This document shows positions 1 to 12,200 of a DNA stretch of 64,000 nucleotides, piece by piece. The DNA comes from Talinum fruticosum (lineage: Eukaryota > Streptophyta > Magnoliopsida > Caryophyllales > Talinaceae). The DNA is taken from positions 6,539,001 to 6,603,000 of the forward strand of contig JAITYX010000021.1 in NCBI GenBank assembly GCA_021018815.1, written 5' to 3'. How positions within the stretch are numbered: position 1 is the first letter of the stretch; each line of letters opens with the position of its first letter. Below the pieces are notes generated by a model, which was not told the origin of the DNA, searched no databases, and was given only the letters and a program-made list of their open reading frames with translations. Both the position numbers and the translations under genes were made by a program.

Positions 1-191
1 AAAATTAATTAGAGCATTGCACAAAATCAAAGAGAGTTAGATGCCGTTTATGTAGCATACATATCATATCAACAAAAATATGGAAAACATTAATCATGTT
101 CTCGCTGGAAAACATGTGGGAGCTGTGCGTATGAAAATAATAGTGCATGCAAAACGAGGGTACTATTTTAGGAAGTAGTATGTTTTAATAC

Positions 192-290
192 CTCCTCATT
201 TCCTCTAGAGGTAAGGTCCACTTTATCAGTGACGACAATGTTCTTCTCTGTAGATCTTTTCCGCCAGAGCCATGATTTATTATCTGTCAT
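192..290 (-). CDS. FPP: Filament-like plant protein, first coding exon only (partial)
   Basis: Reading the minus strand from the ATG at 290 gives 33 codons, with the N-terminal signature MTDNKSWLWRKRSTEK, and then a donor (GAGGAG then GTATTA) at 191. The basic, tryptophan-rich start (SWLWRKRS followed by EKN) matches the N-terminus of the DUF869 filament-like plant proteins, long coiled-coil proteins of the plant cortex. Positions 1-191 would be intron 1, and the coiled-coil body lies beyond the left edge. The exon ends in phase 0. The track has no ORF here because the exon is short. The call rests on the N-terminal motif and a clean donor; the coiled coil itself is not visible. Confidence 0.7.
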
Positions 291-776
291 CTGATCGGAT
301 CTTCTGGTGTCTAGTAGCTACACACGCTCTTCAGTTCACAATTACTATCACTAACAAAAACATGAACAAACATACGTCAATGTAAGCATAATGTTTGCTG
401 AAGTTGAGAGGATTGATTAACACCTCACTGTGCAAAGTAAAATAAAAACATAAATTCACAAAGGAACCTTGCAACGGAAGTCTGTCAGAAACAAGTTTAG
501 ATAATGGCCGGGTAAGCTGTGTTATGTAGATTCAACTACGAGACAGGTATGTGTGTTTAAGAGCTTGACTCGCCCATATTAAGAACGTTTTGCAGGTGTT
601 TCATCTCTAAAATTTATTGTCAAAAATCCTATCCTGTGTCCAACCTGGACACTGCAGTATCAGATTACATTTGGATACCTCAAATTAGAAAAAGCATGTG
701 GTTGTCAGATAAGTTGCTCAGCTTCTGATCCCATACATATCAGTTTTCTGCCTCTTAAAACACACATAAACACATA

Positions 777-988
777 CAGACGTGGGCAAAGTCGAGACTT
801 ATGAAACACATGCCCCGAATGCATACTCGACTTGAGAACTGAAACAGGCTAACCTAATTTGGAACTGAAATCTGAACTGACCCCAATTAGGACGGAACCT
901 AGACCCCATACCCAAACCGAAATCTTATCCATCTAAACTTGACCCTAGCCGAAATCATATAAATCAAACCACACGTTTGACAGGTCTA
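777..988. mobile_element. Degenerate hAT-like non-autonomous remnant
   Basis: The left end (CAGACGTGGGCAAAG) and the reverse complement of the right end (TAGACCTGTCAAACG) form an imperfect terminal inverted repeat. The interior is rich in GAACTGAAAC and CCGAAAT words, like the other hAT-like elements of the window. No target-site duplication can be read, so this is an old or doubtful copy. Confidence 0.35.
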
Positions 989-1700
989 CAAAAGAGACAC
1001 GCTCAAAAACCAAAAAGCAAAAAAAAAAAAAAAAAAAAAAAGGAACAGCCGCAAGAACAACAGCAAATAGACTCCGTGATGGCTCTTCTGATCCAATCTT
1101 GGACTTTTTGATAAGAAAACAGATCACAATCACCAGGGTTTATATATTTTAGCCGAAATTCAGAGGTGTCCATTCCAAAACAAGGCTCATTTTTCCATTG
1201 TTCAAAGATGGGCTCTGATCAGTTTCTGATTGACAAATTATGTCCTCCAATAACCAATTAAACCAAGTACGTCTTATAAAATGGGTAAAACAAAAGACAT
1301 AACTGGAATTCCAAAATTTGCTTACTGCTGTATTGGATAATATATAATCTTCAGTCAGAAAGAAGCCTTGTTAAGGTTCATCATTGTAATAAATTAAGAG
1401 TTGTACACAACCAATGCGTCAAATTAACACCCAATAACGCAGAATCAGAAGCACAAACTCATGCAAGCCTTGGAGACAAGTACATACAAACACTTTCAAC
1501 AATGTATGAGAATTCAAGGTTTTGATTTGAGCGGATAATCAGCACAAACAAGTTTGCATGCCTGGAGGGGGAAAAGGAGAGAGAAAAGGCAAAATTGAGT
1601 AGCGCAGTAATATCTGTACCTCTTAACGATCAAAGATGAACACAAAAATGTCACCAGCAGTAACCTCACCACACTTTCTGATTCTCTACCCTTCTGCTAA

Positions 1701-1725
1701 GAGAGAGAGAGAGAGAGAGAGAGAG
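1701..1725. repeat. (GA)n microsatellite
   Basis: Uninterrupted GA dinucleotide tract; a second one is at 1786-1802. The overlapping open frame with an RERERE run is an artefact of this repeat. Confidence 0.9.
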
Positions 1726-2100
1726 GGAATTCTGGGAGTAGCAACAGCAGCAAATTCATCCAACCAGAAATGGAGAGGGGTGGGCGAGAGAGAGAGAGAG
1801 AGTTTAGTGAGTGAACCCCGCCGACACAATTAAAGCGGGGAAGCACGGACGTATTAAGAGGGGAATGGTAAAATACTAAAAACCAAGAAAAATACTACCC
1901 AGTGCTGTAATTATAATTAGAAAAGAAAAAAAGACGCCAATGCCGGAAAAAGGAGAGAGAAAATGGTGGAGAGGCAGAGGAGGGGTAGAGTGGCGAGAGA
2001 TAAAGAGGGCGTATTTGGTTGGTAAAGGTGTCAGCAAAAATATTAAATAAAAAAGGTGTGAGGAAAAGTGAAAAGATGGGAAAAGGGATGGCTTCAATTC

Positions 2101-5100
2101 AACACTTAAAATTCACATTTAAAAAATAAAAAACATAACATAACGAGGCCACTCTCTTCCCTTTCGTTCCTTGCTGTTTCTTTGTTGTCTAGGGAACAAT
2201 AACTCGGAATACTTGTCAATTTATTTGTCTTTTATGGGACCTTTCTCTCTTTTTTTTTTTTTTTTTTTTTTTTGAGTTAGTTCAATTAAGATATCAGTGA
2301 CTATAATAGTTCATATGTAAGTAGATTTTCAACTATAGAGAAATAATGTTACATTGAAATGTGCATGATTAGGCTACATTTGGTATAACTTTTTGTTAAA
2401 CTTTTTCTAAAATTTTTGTAAACTTTCTCCGTCTAACTTATAGAAAAAGTTATGATTTTTTTTAATAATTTTTTATTTCAATTTTATTATCATTTTCTTG
2501 TATTTATTTTTCTTAACATTTTTTTATAGTTCCATTTCTTTTTTTATGTCCTATATTTTATTTTTTATTACATTATTATTTTCTTATACTTTTCTTTACT
2601 TGGTAGTATTTATATTTTTTTTGAATGAGAAAAAATAAAATTTTTGCTCTTATTTTATCAAGACAAATGGTTAAAAGATGAGATACATTATCCATACATT
2701 CTTCCAAAAAAATAAAAAAATGTTTTTGTCAAAATAAATGTTGTTTATAGTCTTGTATAACTTATGTAAAAAGTTAATATAATGATGGAATAAAAATTTA
2801 TTTGGTTAATAAAATAAAGTAAATAACACATATAATAACCAAACACACAATTAACTTATTTATACAGCTATCAAATTTCAATTTGCAACAGAATAGATGC
2901 AAAAGAAAAGGAATTGATAAAACATTCTTGGAAAATAAATTCTGTGGCTTAACGCTTAATTCGATTTATTTATAGTATAGAATATAGAATTTTGTATTCG
3001 ATGCATGACGATACTAAAGACAGCCACAGTACAACTACAACTTTCCCAAACGAAACCTTAATCTCACTCACCACAATTTGGATAAGAAGTTATCACACTT
3101 TGTCCTTTCCAAGTTTTCTTTATCAAAGTGTCCTAGAAAATAAAATACTAAAAATATCTTCAAAAATATTCTTTACTAATTACTAACAATTTCAAAAAGA
3201 AAAAGCTTCAATCTGCATTGACGATTTATTGGTTTTTTAACTTTCAATGCGCTACTATATTTTTTCTAATCATTTAAAGTATGTTTATTTTGATATTTAA
3301 TCGTCTTTAACTTACGGGGCTTGCTCATGTGGAAAACTCGTTACTCTCAATTAATGGCGGAGGCTGGAATTTGAAACAAAGGTATCCAATATTTTTTGTT
3401 AAAATTTAAAGGTGTCCAATGTCCGTTGATCCAAATTTAAAGGCGTCCAATTACTTATAATTTTAATTTTTTAATTCAAATACTATATATTTTTTTTGAA
3501 AAAATTTGGACCAAGGGTGTCCTCCTTCAGGGCTCCGTCCATGCCCTCAGTTGGATCTAAATGAGCCACCGTATGAGCAACACTATTCCTTCCCCGTTTT
3601 ACATTTACTCAAAAACAAAAACTCAAAAATAAACAAGACATCTAATATTAGCTTGTGGAACTTGATTTACTATAATAGAATCTATCCCAGAGTTTACTCA
3701 AAAAAAAAAAAAACTCTTACTAATTGTGACTTATCATTTTATAATGTTGATACACTTACAACTAACTAAATCTCATCACTCTTTATCGGTTATTAACGCT
3801 TTATATATACCTTCCTTCGGTTTTTATAATTTTTTTATAGGAGGAAAATCACAGGTGAACAGAGAAGAGAGATAGAGAGAGGAAAATATATAGTAAATTT
3901 GGTTTTATTGATTAGGGGTTGGTTGACTGGTGTGAGTTGGAGGTGGTGAAAACTGAGGACACTTGGGCGTCTATGGCGGAGTGCTGGGCTTGAATCCCGT
4001 TCCAACTATCCAAGTATTGTGTAAACCTACCACCCAACATTAGAGTAAATGTTATTTACTACGTAGTGTTTGTTCTACTTTGAGGCTTTTCTGCTTCTGT
4101 ATTATTTTGCTATCTTTGCAGATGTGGTGACATAAAATAATTACAGTAGTGCTGTCTGGGGCCGTGGTTTTTGCAAATTTTATGGATCCCAGAATAAAAG
4201 CTACCCGTATTCCTCTCTCATCAAAGTTAACGTCAAGCTTTGGAGGATCCTACAATCACATTTATTAGCTGCTCTGAATTCCTTCACTGAACCATATGAC
4301 ATCTACAACTTTCTCCTTTTTTTTTTTTCTTTTTTTGTTTGTTTTGCTTGGACTAAGGAAAGTAGTTTAAACAGAAAGTTCAAAAGGAAAAAAAAAAAAA
4401 GAGATTGAAAGTTTGGAGAAACTTTTTTTCTCTTTGTTTGGATTAGACAAACTTGCCTTGGTTTGAAAATTGCATCTTTATTTTAAGTTTCATCTCTAAT
4501 ATAAGACAATTTTACAAATAGACACTTTGAATTTTTTCTTACATATGATTCCTCAGAGGTTAAACGCTTGAAGAATGAGCAAAAGGACAATTTGCATGAA
4601 GTGTTCCTCATTTAGTTTGATGCCATTGATGATTTAACTACAAAAACATATGAATCATGACCAAAGTATAGCACCAGAAAAAGGATTTGGTGAATAATAT
4701 TTGAAGAAATGCCCATTGAATCACAAACTAATACGAGAATATATGCAGGGACTTTTTTCCTATCTTTGAGTTGTTTTTTACATTTATCTTGTTTTGTATG
4801 CAATATAGATCTCCAACATTCCCCCACATCCGAATTATTATCCACAGTATTAAGATTATTAAAAAGAGACAAATTCATCACAATTTTTTGGGTAAAAAAT
4901 ACCAAATAGGTGTTAGATTTACTGCAATTCAATACATTATTATAACTTATTGAACTCATACTTATTGCCTGTTGTTTTTTTTTTTTTGCTGATTTTATTG
5001 CCTGTCGTTAAAAATGTACTTTCATTGTATTCATCTAAATCTAAGTACATATACAACAAAACTTGACTGATAATTTTTCTTTGATACCTCTGAATTGTAA

Positions 5101-5234
5101 AATATAATTCATATTCTTCACTTTCTAACTTGCTTCATGTCTATCCTACATTCAATCATATGAAACATCATGAATGCATACCGTCCTTGTACAAACAAAT
5201 TGGAGAAGGATACACCATAGTTTTATGTATTTAG
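2101..5234. other. AT-rich intergenic DNA
   Basis: No coding exon recognised. It contains a T-run at 2250-2273, long AT-rich stretches (2370-2820) and a weak tRNA-like block near 3925-3995 (GGCTTGAATCCC resembles a pol III B box). Short open frames here have no recognisable family. Confidence 0.5.
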
Positions 5235-6780
5235 AAAATCAATTCAAACAAATCTAGATGGATAAATCTACTCAATCACAAACACACAACATCAATTGCT
5301 CACAAATTCACATAATTTGTCCAAATGAACCAAAAACACTTCTAGATTGAAACCTAAAACCAAGCTATAATCCGATCAACAAGGAATCGGCCATTGATTA
5401 AACATCATCCATAGTATATATATGTTAGGAATTTTGCCCAACTCTAAACCTCACTTTATTAGGTGAAGTTAGAGCAATGATGCGGAAATGATTTAGGATG
5501 AGAAAAGCAATGATGAGGTTCTTCTTGGGTCCCTGAATGCCACAAATACTTGAACTTTGAGTGTGGTGATTCGAAACTTTACTTGAACTTTCGAAACTCT
5601 TGCGTAACGTTCAAATGAGCTTGCGGATGGTCCAACATGGCTACGACAAATTGAATATGGATCTTTGAAGCTTGATTTTCCGAAATCGGCATCATTTTCG
5701 CTCTATTATCCGCAAGTTGTCGGGTTTGGCTTATTTCCTACAAAAGTAAATAAAAGAAGTAAAAATCATAAAATGATATTATTTACGAGCCAAAAACATG
5801 TGTTAGGAGGCATATAATATACATCATTTATGCCCAAACATGAGCTCAGGTTATAGGATGACATCCGTCATCAAGTTTGATATCGAGAAGTTTAATGGCA
5901 AGATCAATAGCCTTTCGTTGGAGCCTGATTGGTGGAGACATGTTCGAGAATTTTGGTTCGAGATGGAGATTGTTGGGTGGTGTCCCAAAATCTCGTGTTC
6001 AAGACCAGATTGACACTCATAGGTTGAATCACAAAGTGGTCGGTTGTCCGTGTTTGCTTGGTTCGGTTTTAGGAAAGAATCCTAAATCTAATTGTATTTA
6101 GATAAGGGTTTGTTTCCTATTTGTACTAGATAATTACTACCTATTAGAATTAGGAGTAAGAGTTTTGGTAGGTTTAGGGAGATTTTGTTGGAAGGTTGTT
6201 ATTAGGGTTTCTATCCCTATAAAGGAGGGCTTATGTACACCTAGTGATAGTGGGGGTGAGTGAACAAAGTAGAGGATGAGGGACCACTTGGGGCGTCCCT
6301 GGCTATCCTAACTAGATAATATAATGTTATTGTAAGGAGAATGGCATGAGATTGGGGTATATCTCGGGTTTGATAAGGTCTCGGGGTTTGAGATCTTCTT
6401 TTACTCTTTTATAATAGTGGATTTGTTTGTACTCAAGTCGCCCTGGTTTTTCTAGAGGTGGGTTGTTCATGTTAAACTCTTGTCTCGTCATTAAATTCTT
6501 GATATTGTTTTTCTCATCCTAAATCATTTCCGCATCATTGCTCTAACTTCATCTAACAAAGTGAGGTTTAGAGTTGGGCAAAATTCCTAACATATATACT
6601 ATGGATGATGTTTAATCAATGGCCGATTCCTTGTTGATCGGATTATAGCTTGGTTTTAGGTTTCAATCTAGAAGTGTTTTTGGTTCATTTGGACAAATTA
6701 TGTGAATTTGTGAGCAATTGATGTTGTGTGTTTGTGATTGAGTATATTTATCCATCTAGATTTGTTTGAATTGATTTTCA
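5235..6780. repeat. Inverted repeat units in shuffled order (a-b-c-a'-b')
   Basis: Block a (5235-5520) is the reverse complement of 6490-6780. Block b (5521-about 6349) is the reverse complement of about 6781-7605. Only a core c (about 6350-6489) is unpaired. The order is therefore a, b, c, a', b' rather than a simple hairpin. Blocks include non-transposon flank (5235-5422 mirrored at 6593-6780), LTR sequence and a gag stub. By eye the paired blocks look very similar with scattered differences, so the rearrangement looks fairly recent. Confidence 0.8.
5971..6592 (+). repeat. Complete LTR in plus orientation
   Basis: It starts TGTTGGGTGGTGTCC directly after a purine-rich tract (GAGATGGAGAT) and ends AATTCCTAACA, 622 bp in all. 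A promoter-like CCCTATAAAGG lies near 6220. It is the inverted copy of the LTR whose truncated partner is at 6781-7157, and it is the same family as 8581-9245. The open frames at 5877-6101 (+) and 7042-7251 (-) are the two copies of the gag-stub/LTR junction. Confidence 0.7.
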
Positions 6781-7288
6781 TGCCACTCTCCTTACAATAA
6801 CATTATATCATCTAGTTAGGATAGCCGGGACGCCCCAAGTGGTCCCTTTACCCTTCACTTTGTTTACTCACCCCCACTATCACTAGGTGTACATAAGCTC
6901 TCCTTTATAGGGGTAGAAACCCTAATAACAACCTTCCAACAAAATCTCCCTAAACCTACCAAAACTCTTACTCCTAATTCTAATAGGTAGTAATTATCTA
7001 GTACAAATAGGAAACAAACTCTTATCTAAATACAATTAGATTTAGGATTCTTTCCTAAAACCGAACCAAGCAAACACAGCATAACCGACCACTTTGTGAT
7101 TCAACCCGTGAGTGTCAACTCGGTCTTGAACATGAGATTTTGGGACACCACCCAACAATCTCCACCTCGAACCAAAATTCTCGAACTTGTCTCCACCAAT
7201 CGAGCTCCAACGAAAGGTTGTTGATTTTGCCATTAAACTTCTCGATATCAAACTTGATGACTGGATGTCATCCTATAACCTCGGGCTC

Positions 7289-8566
7289 TTGTTTGGGCGT
7301 AAATGATGTATATTATATGCCTCCTAACACATGTTTTTGGCTCGTAAATAATATCATTTTATGATTTTTACTTCTTTTATTTACTTTTGTAGGAAATAAG
7401 CCAAACCCGACAACTTGCGGATAATAGAGCGAAAATGATGATGATTTCGGAAAATCAAGCTTCAAAGATCCATATTCAATTTGTCGTAGCCATGTTGGAC
7501 CATCCGCAAGCTCATGTGAACGTTCCGCAAGAGTTTCGAAAGTTCAAGTAAAGTTTCGTAATCACCACACTCAAAGTTCAAGTATTTGTGGCATTCCGGA
7601 CCCAAGAAGAACCTCTCGAGGAACCTTCGAACAATCGCGAGCCGCCAAGATCACCTCGGACTAGTCTCGGTGCCACCCAACGAAAGTCAAAGCAAGAAAA
7701 GCCATTTGGAGGCCCCACCGCCTGCCCACAGGCCATGGCACAGCCTGTGGCCCACGTTCTGACCCATGGCCGTGGGAGAGGTCGTGGTGGCCCTATTTTG
7801 GGCAATTTTCTCTTTTTCAGCCGAGAGACTTGGCACGGTCATGCCCGTGCCACTTGGCACGACCGTGTCAAGGCCCCATGACTCATTTTGACTATTTTTG
7901 AGCTATTTAAACCGGTTTTTGCGACATCTTGGGGGAGGCCTCTTGGAGAGCCCTTGCCTAGGGTTTAGGTATTAGATTAGTTTTATAGTTAGCTAAAATT
8001 TTGTTAGGCAAATTAAGTTAGTTTGATTAGTGTAGATTTTGGTTAAACATTGTGAACCATGGAGTTTTGGAGCATAAATAGCTAAGCTTTCTTCTTCCTT
8101 CTCTCTTTATATCTTGCTTTGTTCTTGTTCATTTCGTTAGATTAATGTTAATTTATTTAATGTTTTGTTTAAATGTTTGCTATTTTGTTGTTGATTTATG
8201 TTCATTTGTTTGATTTATGCATGTTAGTGAGTAGTTTGGTTGGATTGTATTGTGACTAGCCATTTGATGGCTAGTTAGTCATGTGTTAGGTTTAGTTACA
8301 CCCAATTTATGCTTGCAAATTTGAGTTTTCACTCATGCCTACCAAGTGTTTGATGAAATGCTTGAAAGAATTTTCATCTATGTTGAGCCACCTTTTTAAC
8401 TTTAATTTAGTTTTCATTACTTAATATTCCCGCATCTTTTATTTGGCCTAGCTTGAGCCACTCAGATTAAGCTCCAATACTTGAAACCCTACTCCCCGTG
8501 GTCCGACTCCCTCGAATACTCACTCGAGGTCACTTTCATTTGTGAGCCGTAGAAACCGTGATGAAC
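7289..8566. mobile_element. Ty3/gypsy-like LTR-derived segment inserted in the Copia leader
   Basis: A 1278-bp segment is bounded by the 5-bp direct repeat GGCTC (7284-7288 and 8567-8571), interrupting the Copia leader between primer-binding site and gag start. It contains CACGGTCATGCCCGTGCC-type palindromic words and a CCCCGTGGTCCGACTCC block that I associate with the 3' part of Ty3/gypsy LTRs. The ends are not canonical TG-CA, so the exact borders are uncertain. The 97-residue open frame at 7588-7881 has no recognisable domain. Confidence 0.45.
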
Positions 8567-8580
8567 GGCTCGATATCACT

Positions 8581-9245
8581 TGTTAGGAATTTTATGCAAC
8601 TCTACACTTCACTTTGTTAGATGAAATTAGAGCAAGTATGCGAAATCGATTTAAGATGACAAAAACAATACCAAGAATTTAATGGTAATCAACAAACACT
8701 AAAGAGACAAGGATTTAAGGTGGAAAACCCAACTCGGAAAAAACCAAGGGTTGCTCGAGCACAAACAAATCCACTACCATAGGAGAGTACAAGAAGAATC
8801 TCAAACCCCGAGGCCTTTCCCAAACCCGAGATATACCCCAATTTCATAACACTCTCCTTACAATAACGCTCTATCATTTAACTAGGATAGCCATGGATGT
8901 CCCCAAGGGCTTCTACTCGGGTGTGTGGTTCTTTTACCCCCACTTTGTTCCCTCACACCCCCACCATCACAAGGTGTATATAAGCCCTCCTTTTATAGGG
9001 GTAGGAACCCTAATAACAAGCTCCCAATAAAATCTCCAAAACTTACCAAAACTTTTACTCCTAATTCTAATAGGTAACAATTACCTAATACAAATAGGAA
9101 ATAAACCCTTATCTAAATACAATTAGATTTAGAATTTTTTCCTAATAAAACCGAACCAAACAGACGTGGACAGACTAACCACTTTGGGCTTCAACCCGAG
9201 AGTGTCAATCGGTCTTGAATACGATATTTTGGGATACCACCAACA
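8581..9245 (-). repeat. LTR in minus orientation
   Basis: 665 bp. Read on the minus strand it begins TGTTGGTGGTATCCC and ends AATTCCTAACA, the same family as 5971-6592. In the model used here it is the 5' LTR of the minus-strand Copia element, because the next bases on that strand resemble the primer-binding site. Confidence 0.65.
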
Positions 9246-12200
9246 AGTATCATAATGTATTTCCTACAAAATATCTAATGATTAAACTACCGAAACCCCT
9301 GAAAATATGTTCCCCACCAATACCCTAGTTTGCGGCATATGAAAAAGGGACAAGTAGCCGGAGGGGAGAGAGAGAGGGAGTGAGCAATAGAGTTACTAGA
9401 TGATAGAGATAGGTGCTAGAGGAGATAGATTATCAAGAGAGAAAACGCCGACAAAAAGTGTGCGAGGAGAGAAAGAGAGCCGAGGACAGGAGAGTAACCT
9501 GGAGCATAGAAGAGCGAGAGCGAGAGGTAAAATGGCTTCGTGGGAGGCGCTCATAAATTTTTAAAAGTGTTTTTCTCACGTTTTAGTAGAGAAAATACTT
9601 TATACTAAATTCCCTTGACTTTTTTTCTCTAGATTTTCCTTTCAAAAATTTTTCATCCCTTTTTCTATGCTATAGATAAATATTTTTTATTTTTTATTTT
9701 TTATTTTCTTTTCAAACTACTTTCTAGATCCAAATGCACCCTTATAGTTTAGTTTGATAAAAAAAAAGTCCATCTTTTATAAGGATATCACAAAAAAAAA
9801 AAATAGAAGTGAAAAATATAATTTCTTCTGTAATTTTTAATAAAATTTAAGTTCAAGTATACTATATGATATCGATATAACTAATCAACAAGTCAATTGT
9901 TTAATATAATTTGATAGTTACAATGTTTATAACTTTGTTAGTGTCGTAATATTAGTCCAAGTAATGAAATATTATAAACACCAACATTCTTATAATTTGA
10001 TCTAGTTTAATAAACATCTTGAAAATATCACTTTTTTACCCTATTAATTAAAACTCGCCAGTCGAATATACTCAAATTCTTCTAGTACTAGAAAATCCAA
10101 AAAGACATTAAAATAGTGACTAGGGATGAAGTGGGTACATCAAATCTTCGTTTTTTTTTTTTTTGAAGCACGGGTGCATCAAAGTTTAACTTCAATTCTT
10201 TTTCTTTGTTGAGATACCAATATAATTAATTCTATACTTTTTTTATTTGAAAAAAAGTTTACACGCAAAAAGAAACAGTTTGAAAGAAGAAAAAGAAATA
10301 GAGAAGGTTAAGAAATGTGTTGAATACAAACCAGAAAATTGAGATGTCATTGTTGAGCCAACTGCTCCTAATTACGATTAAGCAAATTTTCACTTAGGTC
10401 TCAAGCACTTGTAAAACTGTGGGGACTGGTGAGTATGTGACACTTGAAAGTTATTGACAATACCCCTCCAACTCTCCTTAATTAGCTTTTCATATTAATC
10501 AAGTCACAAAAATACATGCATATAAATGTAAATATGAGTTCTATAAGGAATTGAAACTTTTGGTATAAGCGAAAAAAATAAATAAAATTTGATATCTTTA
10601 AATTTTAAGTATTTTATTTGTATGTGTGAAGTGAATTTTCAAGATAAGAAAACTTGACATATCGGATTTTAAACTCAAATCAAGAGACTTACCTCTTCAA
10701 TAAGAAATTCTAAATCGGCAACTCTTGAGAATCAACTCAACTCACCTAATTATCGTCAATAAGTTTTAAATATAATAGTTTTAATTTCATTTCATAACAG
10801 ATGGCCAAAAAGTAAGGAGACCTGGTTCTAATCATACTCTCAGACACACAAGTTTAAGAATCAAGTAGCATACTCATCTCCCAAGATATCATTCCCGCTT
10901 CCATTCTATTTAAGTTTTGTCATGCTAAAACAACCCCTTGTTCAACATGGTTTAAAGTAACGAAAAAATTTACTTGTTTGATTTAATTTTAAGTAATGAA
11001 ATAAAATTATAATAAACGTAAACATTTGTTTTTCTTAAGGTAAAAATAGTATTACTGTATAATGTAAAACCTATCCATACATAAGTTAATATTTAGCGAG
11101 GCATACACCGACCTCAACATAATTAACAACTTTAAGAATAAAAACTAGTAACTATATTTCCATCACTCTTGTCACGAGCCTCTAACATAAGATTTCATAC
11201 GAGAGGTAAAGAATTAAATATCAACATATTTGATTCAACAAAGTAATGTAATAATTAAACAAAGGACATTAACATTGTTAGTTGAAAATCAACCATAGAT
11301 TCCTCATAATTAAATTGCTCCACCACACCGGAGGCTCCACCACGGTGTCATCCTGCACTTGTCTCATTGGGAGAGTAAAAAGTTGACCTCTCTCTCTCTC
11401 TCTCGCTTCCCTTTCTATTTCTCTTCCTATGCAAGTCTCTCTCACACATGCTCACATTTGGTTGTCAATTTGTCATTTATGAATATTGACATATCCACCC
11501 CCGCCCAAAACAAATTCTAACAAGAATTGTTCATAAATGGTAAAATAAATCAATATTGCAATCTCATAGTAGAGTGTCTGTCGATTTTATAAGAAAAACG
11601 GAATTTATTTATGTTAGTATGTTTATTTATATTATTTTATGTTCATTTATATTTGTTCGTTTTTTATTTAACAACTCATTTACGTTCGTTTCTATTTATG
11701 TTTTTGTTTATGTGCATTTTTTGTGTAAGTTTAAACAAGCCCTTCATATTGATAAAATTAGTAACTTTAAACATGTTTTGTAAGTTACTCCATTCATTAG
11801 CAACTGGCTTTGAGTTATAATGTCGATTAGATGTACATGTGTTTATTCAATTTATTCAACATAATTAAGAAGAAAACAGAGAGAAAAGAAAAGCAACAAA
11901 TTAAACATCTATTTCTTTTATCTTGGGGCCCAAAGAAGAAAAAAAAAAAAAAGTTCCCCTTGCTTTGTTTGAGTTATATGAAATAATGGTAGTATATATC
12001 CCTTAAATCATTCTCACTCATAGCATCTGATAATTATAATAATAATAATAATTATCCTAATTAAGCACCATCAAGGCAATAAGTTAGTTAGGTAGGCATT
12101 ATCAAGGTCATCGACAGAGTGGCCCTGCCATCAACTTTTCTCTGCCCCTAAATTTAATTTTCTTTCACAAATTTGAAGTGTTTTCTTAAGATGCACTCCT

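Larger units (their letters stand above)
291..2100 (-). other. Probable 5' leader and promoter region of the FPP gene
   Basis: No further coding exon is visible upstream of the FPP start. Minus-strand pyrimidine (CT) tracts at 1701-1725 and 1786-1802 are typical of plant 5' leaders. A possible leader donor (GTTAAGAG then GTACAG) lies near 1618-1630. The leader would then be intron-containing, with transcription starting near 1.8-2.0 kb. This is inference; no clear TATA box decides the start. An A-run at about 1019-1040 and a degenerate transposon remnant (777-988) lie inside the interval. Confidence 0.35.
5423..9245 (-). mobile_element. Copia-derived LTR retrotransposon remnant, rearranged, with a nested insertion
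   Basis: LTRs run TGTTGG to CCTAACA. The minus-strand element has an LTR at 8581-9245, followed by a degenerate initiator-tRNA-Met primer-binding site (TGATATCGAGCC, 8567-8578), then after an insertion a gag start (on the minus strand, near 7200-7260, MTSVIKFDIEKFNGK-like), and a purine tract abutting the second LTR (start at 7157). The gag start runs almost directly into the polypurine tract, so nearly all of gag-pol is deleted. AGTAT occurs at 9246-9250 and at 5413-5417, five bases outside the other end, a possible but shifted target duplication. The left half has been inverted and duplicated (see the 5235-6780 repeat). Confidence 0.65.

Noticed and set aside
3925..3995. Functional tRNA gene
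   Set aside because: A B-box-like word (GGCTTGAATCCC) exists but D-arm distance and acceptor pairing do not fit a tRNA.
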